Assembly (NCBI RefSeq): GCF_007845635.1
Contig: NZ_SELG01000032.1
Coordinates: 62,001 to 126,000 of the forward strand
Reading direction: 5' to 3'
Length of the DNA: 64,000 bases
Source: Apibacter muscae
Lineage (GTDB): Bacteria; Bacteroidota; Bacteroidia; Flavobacteriales; Weeksellaceae
Made by a program: the position numbers and the translations under genes. Below are positions 44,541 to 52,532 of the stretch, piece by piece. Below the pieces are notes generated by a model that ran no database searches, was not told the DNA's origin, and was given only the letters and a program-made list of their open reading frames with translations. Each line of letters begins with the position of its first letter. Position 1 is the first letter of the stretch.

Positions 44541-45431
44541 TTATTTTTTAAATTTAAACAAAATATCTTTTTCCTCCTTGGTTAGATTTTCATAACCTCT
44601 TTCTGATATTTTATCTAAAATTGCATTGATTTCATTTTGTTCTTGTACCTTATTTCTATTAAACTCTTCATCAGACATGGGTCTTCGACCGTCAAAAGTA
44701 TTCGTTTTTCCACCTCCTTTCTCCTTTTTTAAATGAGACTTTTGCCTTAATTTAAATAAATTTTTCACTTTCATTAATGAATGGAATGAAGGAATAAATT
44801 TTCCAAGAAAATCATTTCCAGATTGGAAAGCTCTCATATATAAATATCCAAAAATTGCAGCGCTAACTCTGGATATAAGAAATCCCCCCCCTCCAGGTTG
44901 TGCTGAAAGTTGGAGCAAATCTAATCCAACAATTACTATTCCTAATATGTAAAGCGGAAATTCAATAGGCAAAAGAAATAGAGTTACTTTCATTTTAGGA
45001 TTGTACGAAATAATAGCAAATAAGCAACTATATACCCCTAAAATAGAACCTGAAAGATAACCATAAGTCGATGTTGCATATCCAAATAGTAAAAATAGTA
45101 TTCCCCCCACCCAATTGCCTAGTATGAAAAATTTCAAAAAACTTTCTCCATTAAAATACAATCTAAATATTTTCTCTGTGTAATAAATCATTACACAGCC
45201 AAAAAGCAAATCCATGAATTTCACATAGAAAATAGGAAAGGTTAAAAATGTCCAAATATTTGGTATAAAGGCATGTGAAGATAAAAGAAAAAAACTTCCG
45301 ACAGAGACATTGAATATTTTCTGAAAAATAAATTCTAGTATCCAATAAACAACTGAAGCAATTACACTAAAATAGATAATTTTAACTCCTTCTGTGCCTG
45401 TTTTATAATAATAAAATAACTTATCCATCAT
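44541..45431 (-). CDS. Rhomboid-like membrane protein, probable pseudoprotease
   Basis: 296 residues with six hydrophobic helices (about 15-205) and a polar cytoplasmic tail rich in Lys. It aligns with the adjacent rhomboid: SGSILG (126-132) with SGAIYG, RVSAAIFGYLYMR (188-200) with HLGGAIFGFFLVR. The serine of the first motif (Ser127) is kept, but the catalytic His is replaced by Arg188, and the HGNxMHFxxN segment of the active protein has no counterpart. It probably lacks protease activity. Immediately follows the active rhomboid gene (21 bp) and precedes the EEP gene (2 bp). Confidence 0.78.
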   Translation of the reverse strand: MMDKLFYYYKTGTEGVKIIYFSVIASVVYWILEFIFQKIFNVSVGSFFLLSSHAFIPNIWTFLTFPIFYVKFMDLLFGCVMIYYTEKIFRLYFNGESFLKFFILGNWVGGILFLLFGYATSTYGYLSGSILGVYSCLFAIISYNPKMKVTLFLLPIEFPLYILGIVIVGLDLLQLSAQPGGGGFLISRVSAAIFGYLYMRAFQSGNDFLGKFIPSFHSLMKVKNLFKLRQKSHLKKEKGGGKTNTFDGRRPMSDEEFNRNKVQEQNEINAILDKISERGYENLTKEEKDILFKFKK

Positions 45432-45452
45432 TAATTATATATGTAGTTAACC

Positions 45453-46232
45453 TTAATTCCATCGATACCTATTTTTCAACCAATGCCTTACTAGAAAAAA
45501 TCCAAATATTGCGCCACCTAAATGTGCAAAGTGCGCTACATTATCTCCTGGTTGATTTTGAAAACCAAAGAATAATTCTAATATTATCATTATAGGTATA
45601 AAAAATTTAGCCTTCATGGGTATCGGTGGAAAAAGTAACATTAAAACAGTATTAGGATACATCATTCCAAATGCCACCAACACCCCGTATATAGCTCCAC
45701 TAGCTCCTATCATTGGAGTTCTCCACCCCCTAAACAATTCAAATAATAACTGCACATTTACCCCCGAAGGCATAGCATTAAGCCATTCTTTAACCTCTGT
45801 GATAGTTATATTTTTAGCTTCTATTGGACTTAGCTTGGTATAACTGTACAGCTCTCCTAAAGGTGCTCCTTGTTCTATTAAAACTTCATAGATTTTTTTG
45901 TATTCATAGAAATTCACTAGATTATATAGGACGAAAGCGCCTAATCCACATACGAAATACAAGATCAGATATTTTTTTATTCCTAAAGCTTTTTCCACCG
46001 CAGACCCAAACATCCAAAGGGCAAACATATTAAACACAAAATGCATGAAATTGCCATGCATAAACATATGAGAAATGATTTGGTACCATTTAAAATTAGG
46101 AGACGCCGGAAAGAAAGCTCCCAAAACAACGTCTAAATCAATTCCTTGCATAAGCAATAGAAATTTACCAACAAAAAAAATGGTATTTAATATTAGTAAA
46201 TTTTTAGTTACTGGGGGTATATATCTATTCAT
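45453..46232 (-). CDS. Rhomboid-family intramembrane serine protease
   Basis: 259 residues with six membrane helices. The active site is intact: HMFMHGNFMHFVFNM in TM2, Ser179 in GASGAIYG (TM4) and His237 in AHLGGAIFG (TM6). A long loop between TM3 and TM4 (about 105-170) is typical of Bacteroidota rhomboids. Such proteases cut membrane-spanning substrates; the target here is unknown. Directly after mutL (16 bp). Confidence 0.93.
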   Translation of the reverse strand: MNRYIPPVTKNLLILNTIFFVGKFLLLMQGIDLDVVLGAFFPASPNFKWYQIISHMFMHGNFMHFVFNMFALWMFGSAVEKALGIKKYLILYFVCGLGAFVLYNLVNFYEYKKIYEVLIEQGAPLGELYSYTKLSPIEAKNITITEVKEWLNAMPSGVNVQLLFELFRGWRTPMIGASGAIYGVLVAFGMMYPNTVLMLLFPPIPMKAKFFIPIMIILELFFGFQNQPGDNVAHFAHLGGAIFGFFLVRHWLKNRYRWN

Positions 46233-46248
46233 TATTTTTCTATCTTAT

Positions 46249-48003
46249 TTATTCAAAATTAGGAATACTTATAATTTCGTAATTTTTTTTATTCAACGGA
46301 TTCAAATAAGGCATTTCTAAATTTTTGAATTCTTCCCAAATCGGACGTATTTGTGAAGATTGAATAAATTCATTCCTTTTTTTTGCTGAAACTTTTGAAA
46401 CAGATTTACTAAAGAAAACCGAAAATTCTTCCTCTGAATGTTCAGTGAGCTGATATAACAATTCTTCTATAATATCCAAAACTTTTTCCTGCAAAATATC
46501 AGAAGGAATTGCAGTAATCGTTAACAAATCATCTTCAATCTGCATATCAAATCCCTGAGCGAATAACTTAGATTGTATAGAAATTAATTTTTCTTTTTCC
46601 AAGTCATAGACCGGTCTTTCTAAAGGAAATAAAAGTTGTTGACTAAGGGCATGATTTTTTATACTTTTTATATACTTATTATATAAAATGGTTTGATGTA
46701 TACGGTAGGGATCAATACACCATAATTGCCCCTTATGTTCAATCATCCACCTTCCATTCATTAATCGTAAAAAATTTTCTTCGTTGTTAGCTGATGGTGC
46801 GTCAAATAAATCACTGGTAATATCATCGTTTCTAAAGCTTGAATAAAATTCCGTTACATTCAATTTTTCCGCCTTCGTAAATGGTTTAGAATTTTCCTTA
46901 AAAGGGTTATATGCCGGATTAATTTTTATTTTGGGTTCTTCTATCGGGCTATCTTTTTTGGGAATTGAAAATACCCAATCCTGATTTTGTTCAAAATCCA
47001 AACTTGGTGCTACATGGTAAACTCCTAAAGATTTTTTTATAGCTGTTCGAAGCAATGCATAAATAGACGATTCATCTTCAAATTTTATCTCTGTTTTAGA
47101 AGGATGAATATTAACGTCAATGCGTTCAATATCAATTTCAATATAAAGAAAAAAGGATGGTAAGTAACGCTGAGGAATCAGCCCTTCAAAAGCATCTTGC
47201 ACTGCTTTGTTAAAATAAGTAGACTTAAAAAATCTATGGTTCACAAATAAAAATTGTTCTCCTCTTGTTTTTTTTGCACTCTCTGGCTTTCCTACAAATC
47301 CGCTAAGCCTTACCCATTCCAACTCTTCAGAAATGGGAATTAACAAGTTTTGTATTTTCCTCCCAAAAATATCTGAAATCCTTTGTAACAAACTCCCGGA
47401 ACGCAACCTCAATAGTTCCTCTCCATTGTTATACAACTGAAATTGAATATCTTCATGAGCCAAAGCGACTCTATGAAATTCATCCAATACATGTCTAAAT
47501 TCAACAGAATTCGATTTTAAAAACTTTCTTCGTGCTGGAACGTTGTAAAAAAGATTTTTAATTTGAAAAGATGAGCCTGTGGGTGTATGAATAACTTCTT
47601 GACTTATTAATTGTCCTCCTTCAATGATAATCTGAGTTCCTACTTCCTCCTCTTCTTTTTTGGTTCTTAATTCAACCTGAGATACAGCTGCAATTGAGGC
47701 CAAAGCTTCTCCCCTAAAACCTTTGGTTTTTATGTGAAAGATATCTTCAGTATTTGCTATTTTTGATGTTGCATGCCTTTCAAAAGACATACGTGCATCC
47801 GTAGCACTCATGCCCATACCATTATCCACTACTTGAATGAGATTTCTTCCGGCTTCTTTTACCATTAATTGTATCTGTTTAGCATTTGCATCTATAGCGT
47901 TTTCTAATAATTCCTTAGCCACAGAGGACGGTCGTTGAACAACTTCTCCCGCTGCGATTTGGTTAGATACATTGTCTGGCAACAATCGGATTATATCAGG
48001 CAT
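46249..48003 (-). CDS. mutL: DNA mismatch repair protein MutL, endonuclease motif eroded
   Basis: 584 residues. The N-terminal GHKL ATPase is intact: NQIAAGEVVQRPSSVAKELLENAIDA, VDNGMGM, RHATSKI, TKGFRGEALASIAAV. The transducer domain follows to about 330, then a linker. In the C-terminal domain the position of the DQHA(X)2E(X)4E metal-dependent nicking motif reads D-P-Y-R-I-H-Q-T-I-L-Y-N (431-442), leaving only the first Asp. The terminal cysteine motif is absent too (EMPYLNPLNKK). MutL dimers link MutS to downstream repair nucleases; this one may lack nicking activity. First gene of an operon with two rhomboids and an EEP protein. A TAACTTTG box sits 5 nt before the ATG. Confidence 0.93.
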   Translation of the reverse strand: MPDIIRLLPDNVSNQIAAGEVVQRPSSVAKELLENAIDANAKQIQLMVKEAGRNLIQVVDNGMGMSATDARMSFERHATSKIANTEDIFHIKTKGFRGEALASIAAVSQVELRTKKEEEEVGTQIIIEGGQLISQEVIHTPTGSSFQIKNLFYNVPARRKFLKSNSVEFRHVLDEFHRVALAHEDIQFQLYNNGEELLRLRSGSLLQRISDIFGRKIQNLLIPISEELEWVRLSGFVGKPESAKKTRGEQFLFVNHRFFKSTYFNKAVQDAFEGLIPQRYLPSFFLYIEIDIERIDVNIHPSKTEIKFEDESSIYALLRTAIKKSLGVYHVAPSLDFEQNQDWVFSIPKKDSPIEEPKIKINPAYNPFKENSKPFTKAEKLNVTEFYSSFRNDDITSDLFDAPSANNEENFLRLMNGRWMIEHKGQLWCIDPYRIHQTILYNKYIKSIKNHALSQQLLFPLERPVYDLEKEKLISIQSKLFAQGFDMQIEDDLLTITAIPSDILQEKVLDIIEELLYQLTEHSEEEFSVFFSKSVSKVSAKKRNEFIQSSQIRPIWEEFKNLEMPYLNPLNKKNYEIISIPNFE

Positions 48004-48008
48004 ATATG

Positions 48009-48016
48009 CAAAGTTA
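48009..48016 (-). promoter_or_regulatory. -7 box directly before mutL
   Basis: TAACTTTG on the minus strand, perfect TAnnTTTG, 5 nt before the ATG at 48003. Suggests a leaderless mRNA for the mutL operon. Confidence 0.45.
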
Positions 48017-48188
48017 TTAAATCTTTTTTTTTTTAAATTGACTATTTATTTGTGCATGGTTATATATCCCCAAACATACAAATATTTTTACCTAATATGA
48101 ATTTATCTCAATACATAAATATGCACGAAACTTAATCATCCAATCAAGTGGCTTAGTTTTTGTATCTAATATAACATAAAAAAATTTT

Positions 48189-48860
48189 ATGTGCAAATCC
48201 TTTTTAATACCCATTTTTTTTATTGTATCTTACGTATGTTTGGGACAAACGGAAGTTATTAAGAATGTAGGTGATTTTACTTCTTTGCGAGTTTTCGATA
48301 AAATACCCGTAATTTTAATACGCTCAGAAAGCCCAAGAATTGAAATTCTTGGAAACAAGTCTGAAGATGTACAAGTTATTAATAAAAATGGGGAATTAAA
48401 AGTACGTATGTCTACGTTAAATCTTCTAAGTGGGGATGACACAGTTGTTAAAATTTATTACTCTGAAATTAACAACATTGAAACAAGCGAAGGCTCCTCA
48501 GTAAAAAGCGAAGAAGAGATTGAATCTCAAACACTTACTTTAAACGCAAAAGAAGGAGCCGCAATTACTCTTACATTAAATGTAGAACAGTTGAATATAA
48601 GAGTTAATTCCGGTGGAGTGATAAATGCTTCTGGTAATACCATAGATCAAAACATTTTAATTACTTCCGGAGGAAAATATTTGGCTAAGAATTTAAATTC
48701 AGATAATGCAAACATTAACCTTACAGCAGGAGGAAATTCGGTGATATATGCTTCCAAAAGTGTAATTGCTACCACACGCGCAGGAGGGAATATTGATATT
48801 TATGGTAGCGCTGAGGTTCAACAAAAAACTATATTGGGAGGTACGATTACTGTTCACTAA
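48189..48860 (+). CDS. Head GIN domain (DUF2807) secreted protein
   Basis: 223 residues; signal peptide ends CLG before Gln at about residue 20. The mature part is one DUF2807 domain: VGDFTSLRVFDKIPVILIRSESPRIEILGN, KVYYSEINNIETSEGSSVKSEEEIE, then short beta-helix-like repeats (INVRVNSGGVINASGNTIDQNILITSGGKYLAKN). These right-handed helical repeats occur in Bacteroidota proteins annotated as putative autotransporter adhesins; the role is not known. A single gene between mutL and recX. Confidence 0.85.
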   Translation: MCKSFLIPIFFIVSYVCLGQTEVIKNVGDFTSLRVFDKIPVILIRSESPRIEILGNKSEDVQVINKNGELKVRMSTLNLLSGDDTVVKIYYSEINNIETSEGSSVKSEEEIESQTLTLNAKEGAAITLTLNVEQLNIRVNSGGVINASGNTIDQNILITSGGKYLAKNLNSDNANINLTAGGNSVIYASKSVIATTRAGGNIDIYGSAEVQQKTILGGTITVH

Positions 48861-48994
48861 ATTTCTTAACGGAAAAAATCAAAGATATTTAATGCACCTT
48901 TAAAATTAAAAATATTTGATTTACTTCTGAATTGATATTTTTAAGACAATTATTAACTTAATTCTCACCTTAGATAAATTATATTGAAATTCTG

Positions 48995-49462
48995 TTATTC
49001 TTTATTAACCAAAGAATCTATAGCGTTTTGAATCAATTCAAATTCATATCCCTTTTGGATTAAATAGCTGATTAATTTCTTTTTTTTAATTAGGCTGGAT
49101 TCATTCTTTAAAGAATTCCATTTATTCTCTGCAATCTTTTCTAATGATTTCATATAGTCTTGCTCATCAATTTCTTCAAAACTTAATAAGATTAAACGTT
49201 CAGGAATTTTTTTTTGTTTAAGTTTTTGTCTAATCTTTATTTTCCCCCATTTCTTTAAATTGAACTTCCCCCTCGTATAAGACAATGCAAATCTCTCTTC
49301 ATTTAAAAAATCATTTTGTATTAACCATACTAAAATCCCCCCTTTTTCCTCATCATCTAAAAAATAATATTCTTTCAACTTTTCTTCCACTTCCCAATGG
49401 CAACGATCTTGATAAGCGCAATAACTTGCTAATTTTTTTTTAATGTCTGATACGGTATACAA
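48995..49462 (-). CDS. recX: Regulatory protein RecX
   Basis: 155 residues from a TTG start at 49462 (TTG TAT ACC); no ATG is available near the start of the frame, and a stop lies 24 bp further upstream. Three RecX helical repeats: YCAYQDRCHWEVEEKLKEYYF, WLIQNDFLNEERFALSYTRGKFNLKKWGKIKIRQKLKQKKI, and ISYLIQKGYEFELIQNAID. RecX limits RecA filament growth; recA is not in this window. Confidence 0.9.
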   Translation of the reverse strand: MYTVSDIKKKLASYCAYQDRCHWEVEEKLKEYYFLDDEEKGGILVWLIQNDFLNEERFALSYTRGKFNLKKWGKIKIRQKLKQKKIPERLILLSFEEIDEQDYMKSLEKIAENKWNSLKNESSLIKKKKLISYLIQKGYEFELIQNAIDSLVNKE

Positions 49463-49743
49463 CTGTATTAAATTAATTAGTTCTTAAAAAACAAAAATAG
49501 ATATTTTCAAATTTGGTATATTATTACTTCTAATAGTTTTTAAATTAAGAGAATAACATAAATTATTTATTATACTATTTTAAATAAATAAAAAATAATT
49601 TAATTAATAATTAGGATAAATTAAATATATTATTATCTTTACCATGTATTTAATTCTTAAGTTAAATAATTTTGAGAAAACCTATTGCAATAAAATTAAT
49701 TTTATTGCAATAAATAGCAGCTAATGAATTAGCTGCTTATTTT
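49463..49743. other. 281-bp region between recX and ubiB-like gene
   Basis: No convincing protein gene. It contains a perfect 30-bp palindrome (49683-49712) and a hairpin followed by a T run on the plus strand (49716-49746), so a short plus-strand transcript may end here. Confidence 0.5.
49683..49712. repeat. Perfect 30-bp palindrome
   Basis: The sequence from 49683 to 49712 equals its own reverse complement; arms TATTGCAATAAAATT. It is either a protein-binding site or half of an RNA hairpin. Confidence 0.7.
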
Positions 49744-49746
49744 TTA
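49716..49746. terminator. Hairpin terminator downstream of ubiB-like gene / small RNA
   Basis: Arms AGCAGCTAA and TTAGCTGCT with loop TGAA, then TATTTTTT on the plus strand. The minus-strand flank has fewer Ts, so the plus direction is favoured. Confidence 0.6.
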
Positions 49747-51390
49747 TTTCCCTTTTTTTATCGTGTATAGAAGATATAAAAGAATTATTAACCCCAAACT
49801 CATTAGAAAAAATGAGAGTGCAGGTATTCCAAGTAAAAATGGAGGCAATGGAGATAAAGATAGAATAGCAGAGCTAACTAGCAAAGATAGAACTATCAAG
49901 GATAATGTTAAACAATGTATTGTTTTTATAAAACTATTATTATTTTCAAAATCGTATAGAATTTTAAATTTTCCCTCGTTAGCGTTTTTTATAAAAATTT
50001 TTAACTCGTTGGGAATTGAAAGTATATCGCTACTGATCTCTTGTAATCTATGTATACCTTTGGATAATAGATGATTAGGATTTAGCCTTTTACGTATAAT
50101 TTTTAACACATAAGGTTCTATACTTTCAATAATATTAAAGTCTAAAGATAGATTTCTACCAATGCCTTCCATAAGTAGAACCCCCTTTCCGAGCAAATAA
50201 ATATGTGAGGGCATCAAAATCTCATTTTTATTTAAAATGTTTAAAAGTTTTTCAATCAAAGCCTTTAAATCTATATCTTTTAAGGAATTTTGATCAATAA
50301 AATTTAAAAGCTCATAAATATCTCTTTCTAATTGCTTTTCATCCGGAATTGAATATTTAATTGCTATTGATTTTATACTAGTAATTATTTTGGGTACATC
50401 TTTTTTAATTACATGAATAAGCATATTTTCTATTTGCTCTTGATCAGACGGCATTAACATACCCATGGTACCAAAATCTATGTACACAATTTTTCTATTT
50501 TGTAAAACAAATATATTCCCTGAATGAGGATCAGCATGAAAAAAACCATACTCGATAATTTGCTTTAAATACAGGTCTATCCCTCGAATCGCTAATTCTT
50601 TTAGATCAAAACCCTGTTTTATAAGCTCTTCTTTGTCAGATATTTTAATACCCTCGATAAATTCCATACATAGAATATTATTGTTGGAATATTCTTTGTA
50701 AGTCCTAGGTACATGTATGTGGGGATTATTCTCAAAATTCTTCGAAAATTTTTCAATATTCTCAAGCTCTTTCAAAAAAGACAATTCTTGTAAAATTGAT
50801 TTTTCATAAGTATCAATGATATAAACTAAATTTATCCTCTTCGCCCAATCATAGTTATTTTCAAGAATTACAGACAAATCCTTCATTAATAATAGGTCAG
50901 ATTCTATTACTTTATGAATATTACTGCGCTTAACTTTTAAAACAACTTTTTCTCCATTTTTTAAAATAGCAAAATACACTTGTGATATTGATGCAGCTGC
51001 AATTGGATTGGGATTTATAACCTCAAAATATTCCTTAGGGTCTTCTCCTAACTCTTCTTCTAATTTATAAATAATATTAATGTTTTCTGCTTCTACTCGA
51101 TCTTGTAATTTTCTAAACTCTTGTATTAATTCTTCAGGAAATAAATCAATAGTGCTTAAAACCTGTCCTAACTTCACATAGGTAGGTCCTAACTCCTCCA
51201 TAGCCATTCGAATTCTTTCGTAAATTGTTTTTCCTTTGGCTACTTTAATCGTACCCTCTTCTTTAGATTGCCATGATTCAGGAATTAATTTACTGATACC
51301 GCTTTTTATAACTAATTCGTCAAAACCATACTTAGTAAGTATATATATTAAACGCGCTGACCTGTGAATTTTTTTTCGATTATCCTGCAT
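49744..51390 (-). CDS. AarF/UbiB-family atypical kinase
   Basis: 548 residues. ADCK/UbiB fold: the Ala-rich loop PIAAASISQVYFAIL, LKVKRSNIHKVIESDLLLMKDL, the metal-binding ADPHSGNIFVL with VYIDFGTMGML, and the KxGQ-type helix VKLGQVLSTIDLFPEELIQEFRKLQDRV. Two C-terminal membrane helices (about 495-545) anchor it. UbiB supports ubiquinone synthesis elsewhere; here the genome context (menC, menE) points to menaquinone, so a lipid-handling role is more likely. A single gene. Confidence 0.92.
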   Translation of the reverse strand: MQDNRKKIHRSARLIYILTKYGFDELVIKSGISKLIPESWQSKEEGTIKVAKGKTIYERIRMAMEELGPTYVKLGQVLSTIDLFPEELIQEFRKLQDRVEAENINIIYKLEEELGEDPKEYFEVINPNPIAAASISQVYFAILKNGEKVVLKVKRSNIHKVIESDLLLMKDLSVILENNYDWAKRINLVYIIDTYEKSILQELSFLKELENIEKFSKNFENNPHIHVPRTYKEYSNNNILCMEFIEGIKISDKEELIKQGFDLKELAIRGIDLYLKQIIEYGFFHADPHSGNIFVLQNRKIVYIDFGTMGMLMPSDQEQIENMLIHVIKKDVPKIITSIKSIAIKYSIPDEKQLERDIYELLNFIDQNSLKDIDLKALIEKLLNILNKNEILMPSHIYLLGKGVLLMEGIGRNLSLDFNIIESIEPYVLKIIRKRLNPNHLLSKGIHRLQEISSDILSIPNELKIFIKNANEGKFKILYDFENNNSFIKTIHCLTLSLIVLSLLVSSAILSLSPLPPFLLGIPALSFFLMSLGLIILLYLLYTIKKGK

Positions 51391-51494
51391 AATAAATCTT
51401 TGATAATATTATATGATTTAAAGGTACAGCAATAAAATGATACTATAATAGAGAAAAAGTATAGATTTATATCTCTTTTATTTTTTACAGTAAG

Positions 51495-51502
51495 TATTTT
51501 TG
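51495..51502 (+). promoter_or_regulatory. -7 box directly before menC
   Basis: TATTTTTG, perfect TAnnTTTG, 4 nt (TTAA) before the ATG at 51507; predicts a leaderless menC-menE transcript. Confidence 0.45.
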
Positions 51503-51506
51503 TTAA

Positions 51507-52514
51507 ATGGAAGCAAGTTTTCATTCTTATGATTTACAATTTAAAACTCCCGCAGGAACTTCGCGTGGAGTTCTAAAAAGTAAAACTACTTATCTACTAC
51601 ATGTTAAGTATTTTGAAAAAGAATACATTGGGGAATGCGCCTTATTTAAGGGACTAAGTGCAGATTCAGAACTTGAATACGAAGATAAATTACACTGGGT
51701 TTGTAAACATATAAATGAGGATAAAGATTATTTAATAGATTCATGTAAAGAATTTCCTTCTATTCAATTTGGTTTAGAACAAGTATTTCTGCAAATTGAA
51801 AATAAAAAAAGTGGATTATTTTTTGAATCGGATTTCATTCATGGGAACACGGGAATTCAGATCAACGGTTTAATATGGATGGGAGATTTGGATTTCATGC
51901 GAGAACAGATTCAAAATAAAATTGAACAAAAATTCGATTGTATAAAGTTAAAAATTGGTGTTAATTGGGAAGGAGAATACTCAATATTAAAAAGTTTAAG
52001 AAAAGAGTTCCCGGCTCATAAATTAGAGATTAGAGTGGACGCCAATGGTGGATTTACATTTGATGAAGCACCAAAAATTTTGGAACAATTAGCAGGTTTG
52101 CAGATTCATTCCATAGAACAGCCTATTAAAGCTGGACAGATAGAACCAATGGCTGAATTATGCAAAATTAGCCCCACACCTATAGCTTTAGATGAAGAAT
52201 TAATTGGAAAATTTTCTTTAACAGATAAAGAAATTTTGTTAAAAAAATTGAACCCTCAATTTATTATACTTAAGCCAGCCTTAGTAGGTGGCTTTAAAGG
52301 TTCCAATGAATGGATTAATTTGGCTAAGAATTATAAAATTGGTTGGTGGATAACCTCTGCCCTAGAATCAAATTTAGGATTAAATGCTATAGCCCAATGG
52401 ACTGCAACTTTAAATAATCCTCTACCCCAAGGACTAGGAACCGGAGGTCTTTATACCAATAATTTCCCTTCCAATTTAGAAGTTCGAGGAGATCGATTAT
52501 ACTACAATCTTTAA
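51507..52514 (+). CDS. menC: o-Succinylbenzoate synthase
   Basis: 335 residues, enolase superfamily. Dehydrates SHCHC to o-succinylbenzoate in menaquinone synthesis. KLKIGVNWEGEYSIL (catalytic Lys pair), IRVDANGGFTFDEA (metal Asp), SIEQPI, ALDEELIGK, ILKPALVGGF and WWITSALESNLGLNAIAQW are the barrel-end motifs. Length is normal for the MenC of Bacteroidota. menE follows 18 bp later. Confidence 0.94.
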   Translation: MEASFHSYDLQFKTPAGTSRGVLKSKTTYLLHVKYFEKEYIGECALFKGLSADSELEYEDKLHWVCKHINEDKDYLIDSCKEFPSIQFGLEQVFLQIENKKSGLFFESDFIHGNTGIQINGLIWMGDLDFMREQIQNKIEQKFDCIKLKIGVNWEGEYSILKSLRKEFPAHKLEIRVDANGGFTFDEAPKILEQLAGLQIHSIEQPIKAGQIEPMAELCKISPTPIALDEELIGKFSLTDKEILLKKLNPQFIILKPALVGGFKGSNEWINLAKNYKIGWWITSALESNLGLNAIAQWTATLNNPLPQGLGTGGLYTNNFPSNLEVRGDRLYYNL

Positions 52515-52532
52515 AAATTAGGAATTACTTAC

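Larger units (their letters stand above)
49644..49746 (+). ncRNA. Candidate small RNA ending in a terminator
   Basis: A -7-like TATCTTTA (49634-49641) precedes about 100 nt that fold into the 30-bp palindrome and end in a 9-bp hairpin with loop TGAA and a TATTTTTT tail on the plus strand. No plus-strand gene precedes it. It could also just be the terminator of the minus-strand gene reading from the right. A 26-codon ORF (49644-49724) is possible too. Confidence 0.3.

Noticed and set aside
49644-49724. A 26-codon ORF upstream of the hairpin in the recX-ubiB gap
   Set aside because: No family match and overlaps the palindrome; listed only as part of the small-RNA candidate.
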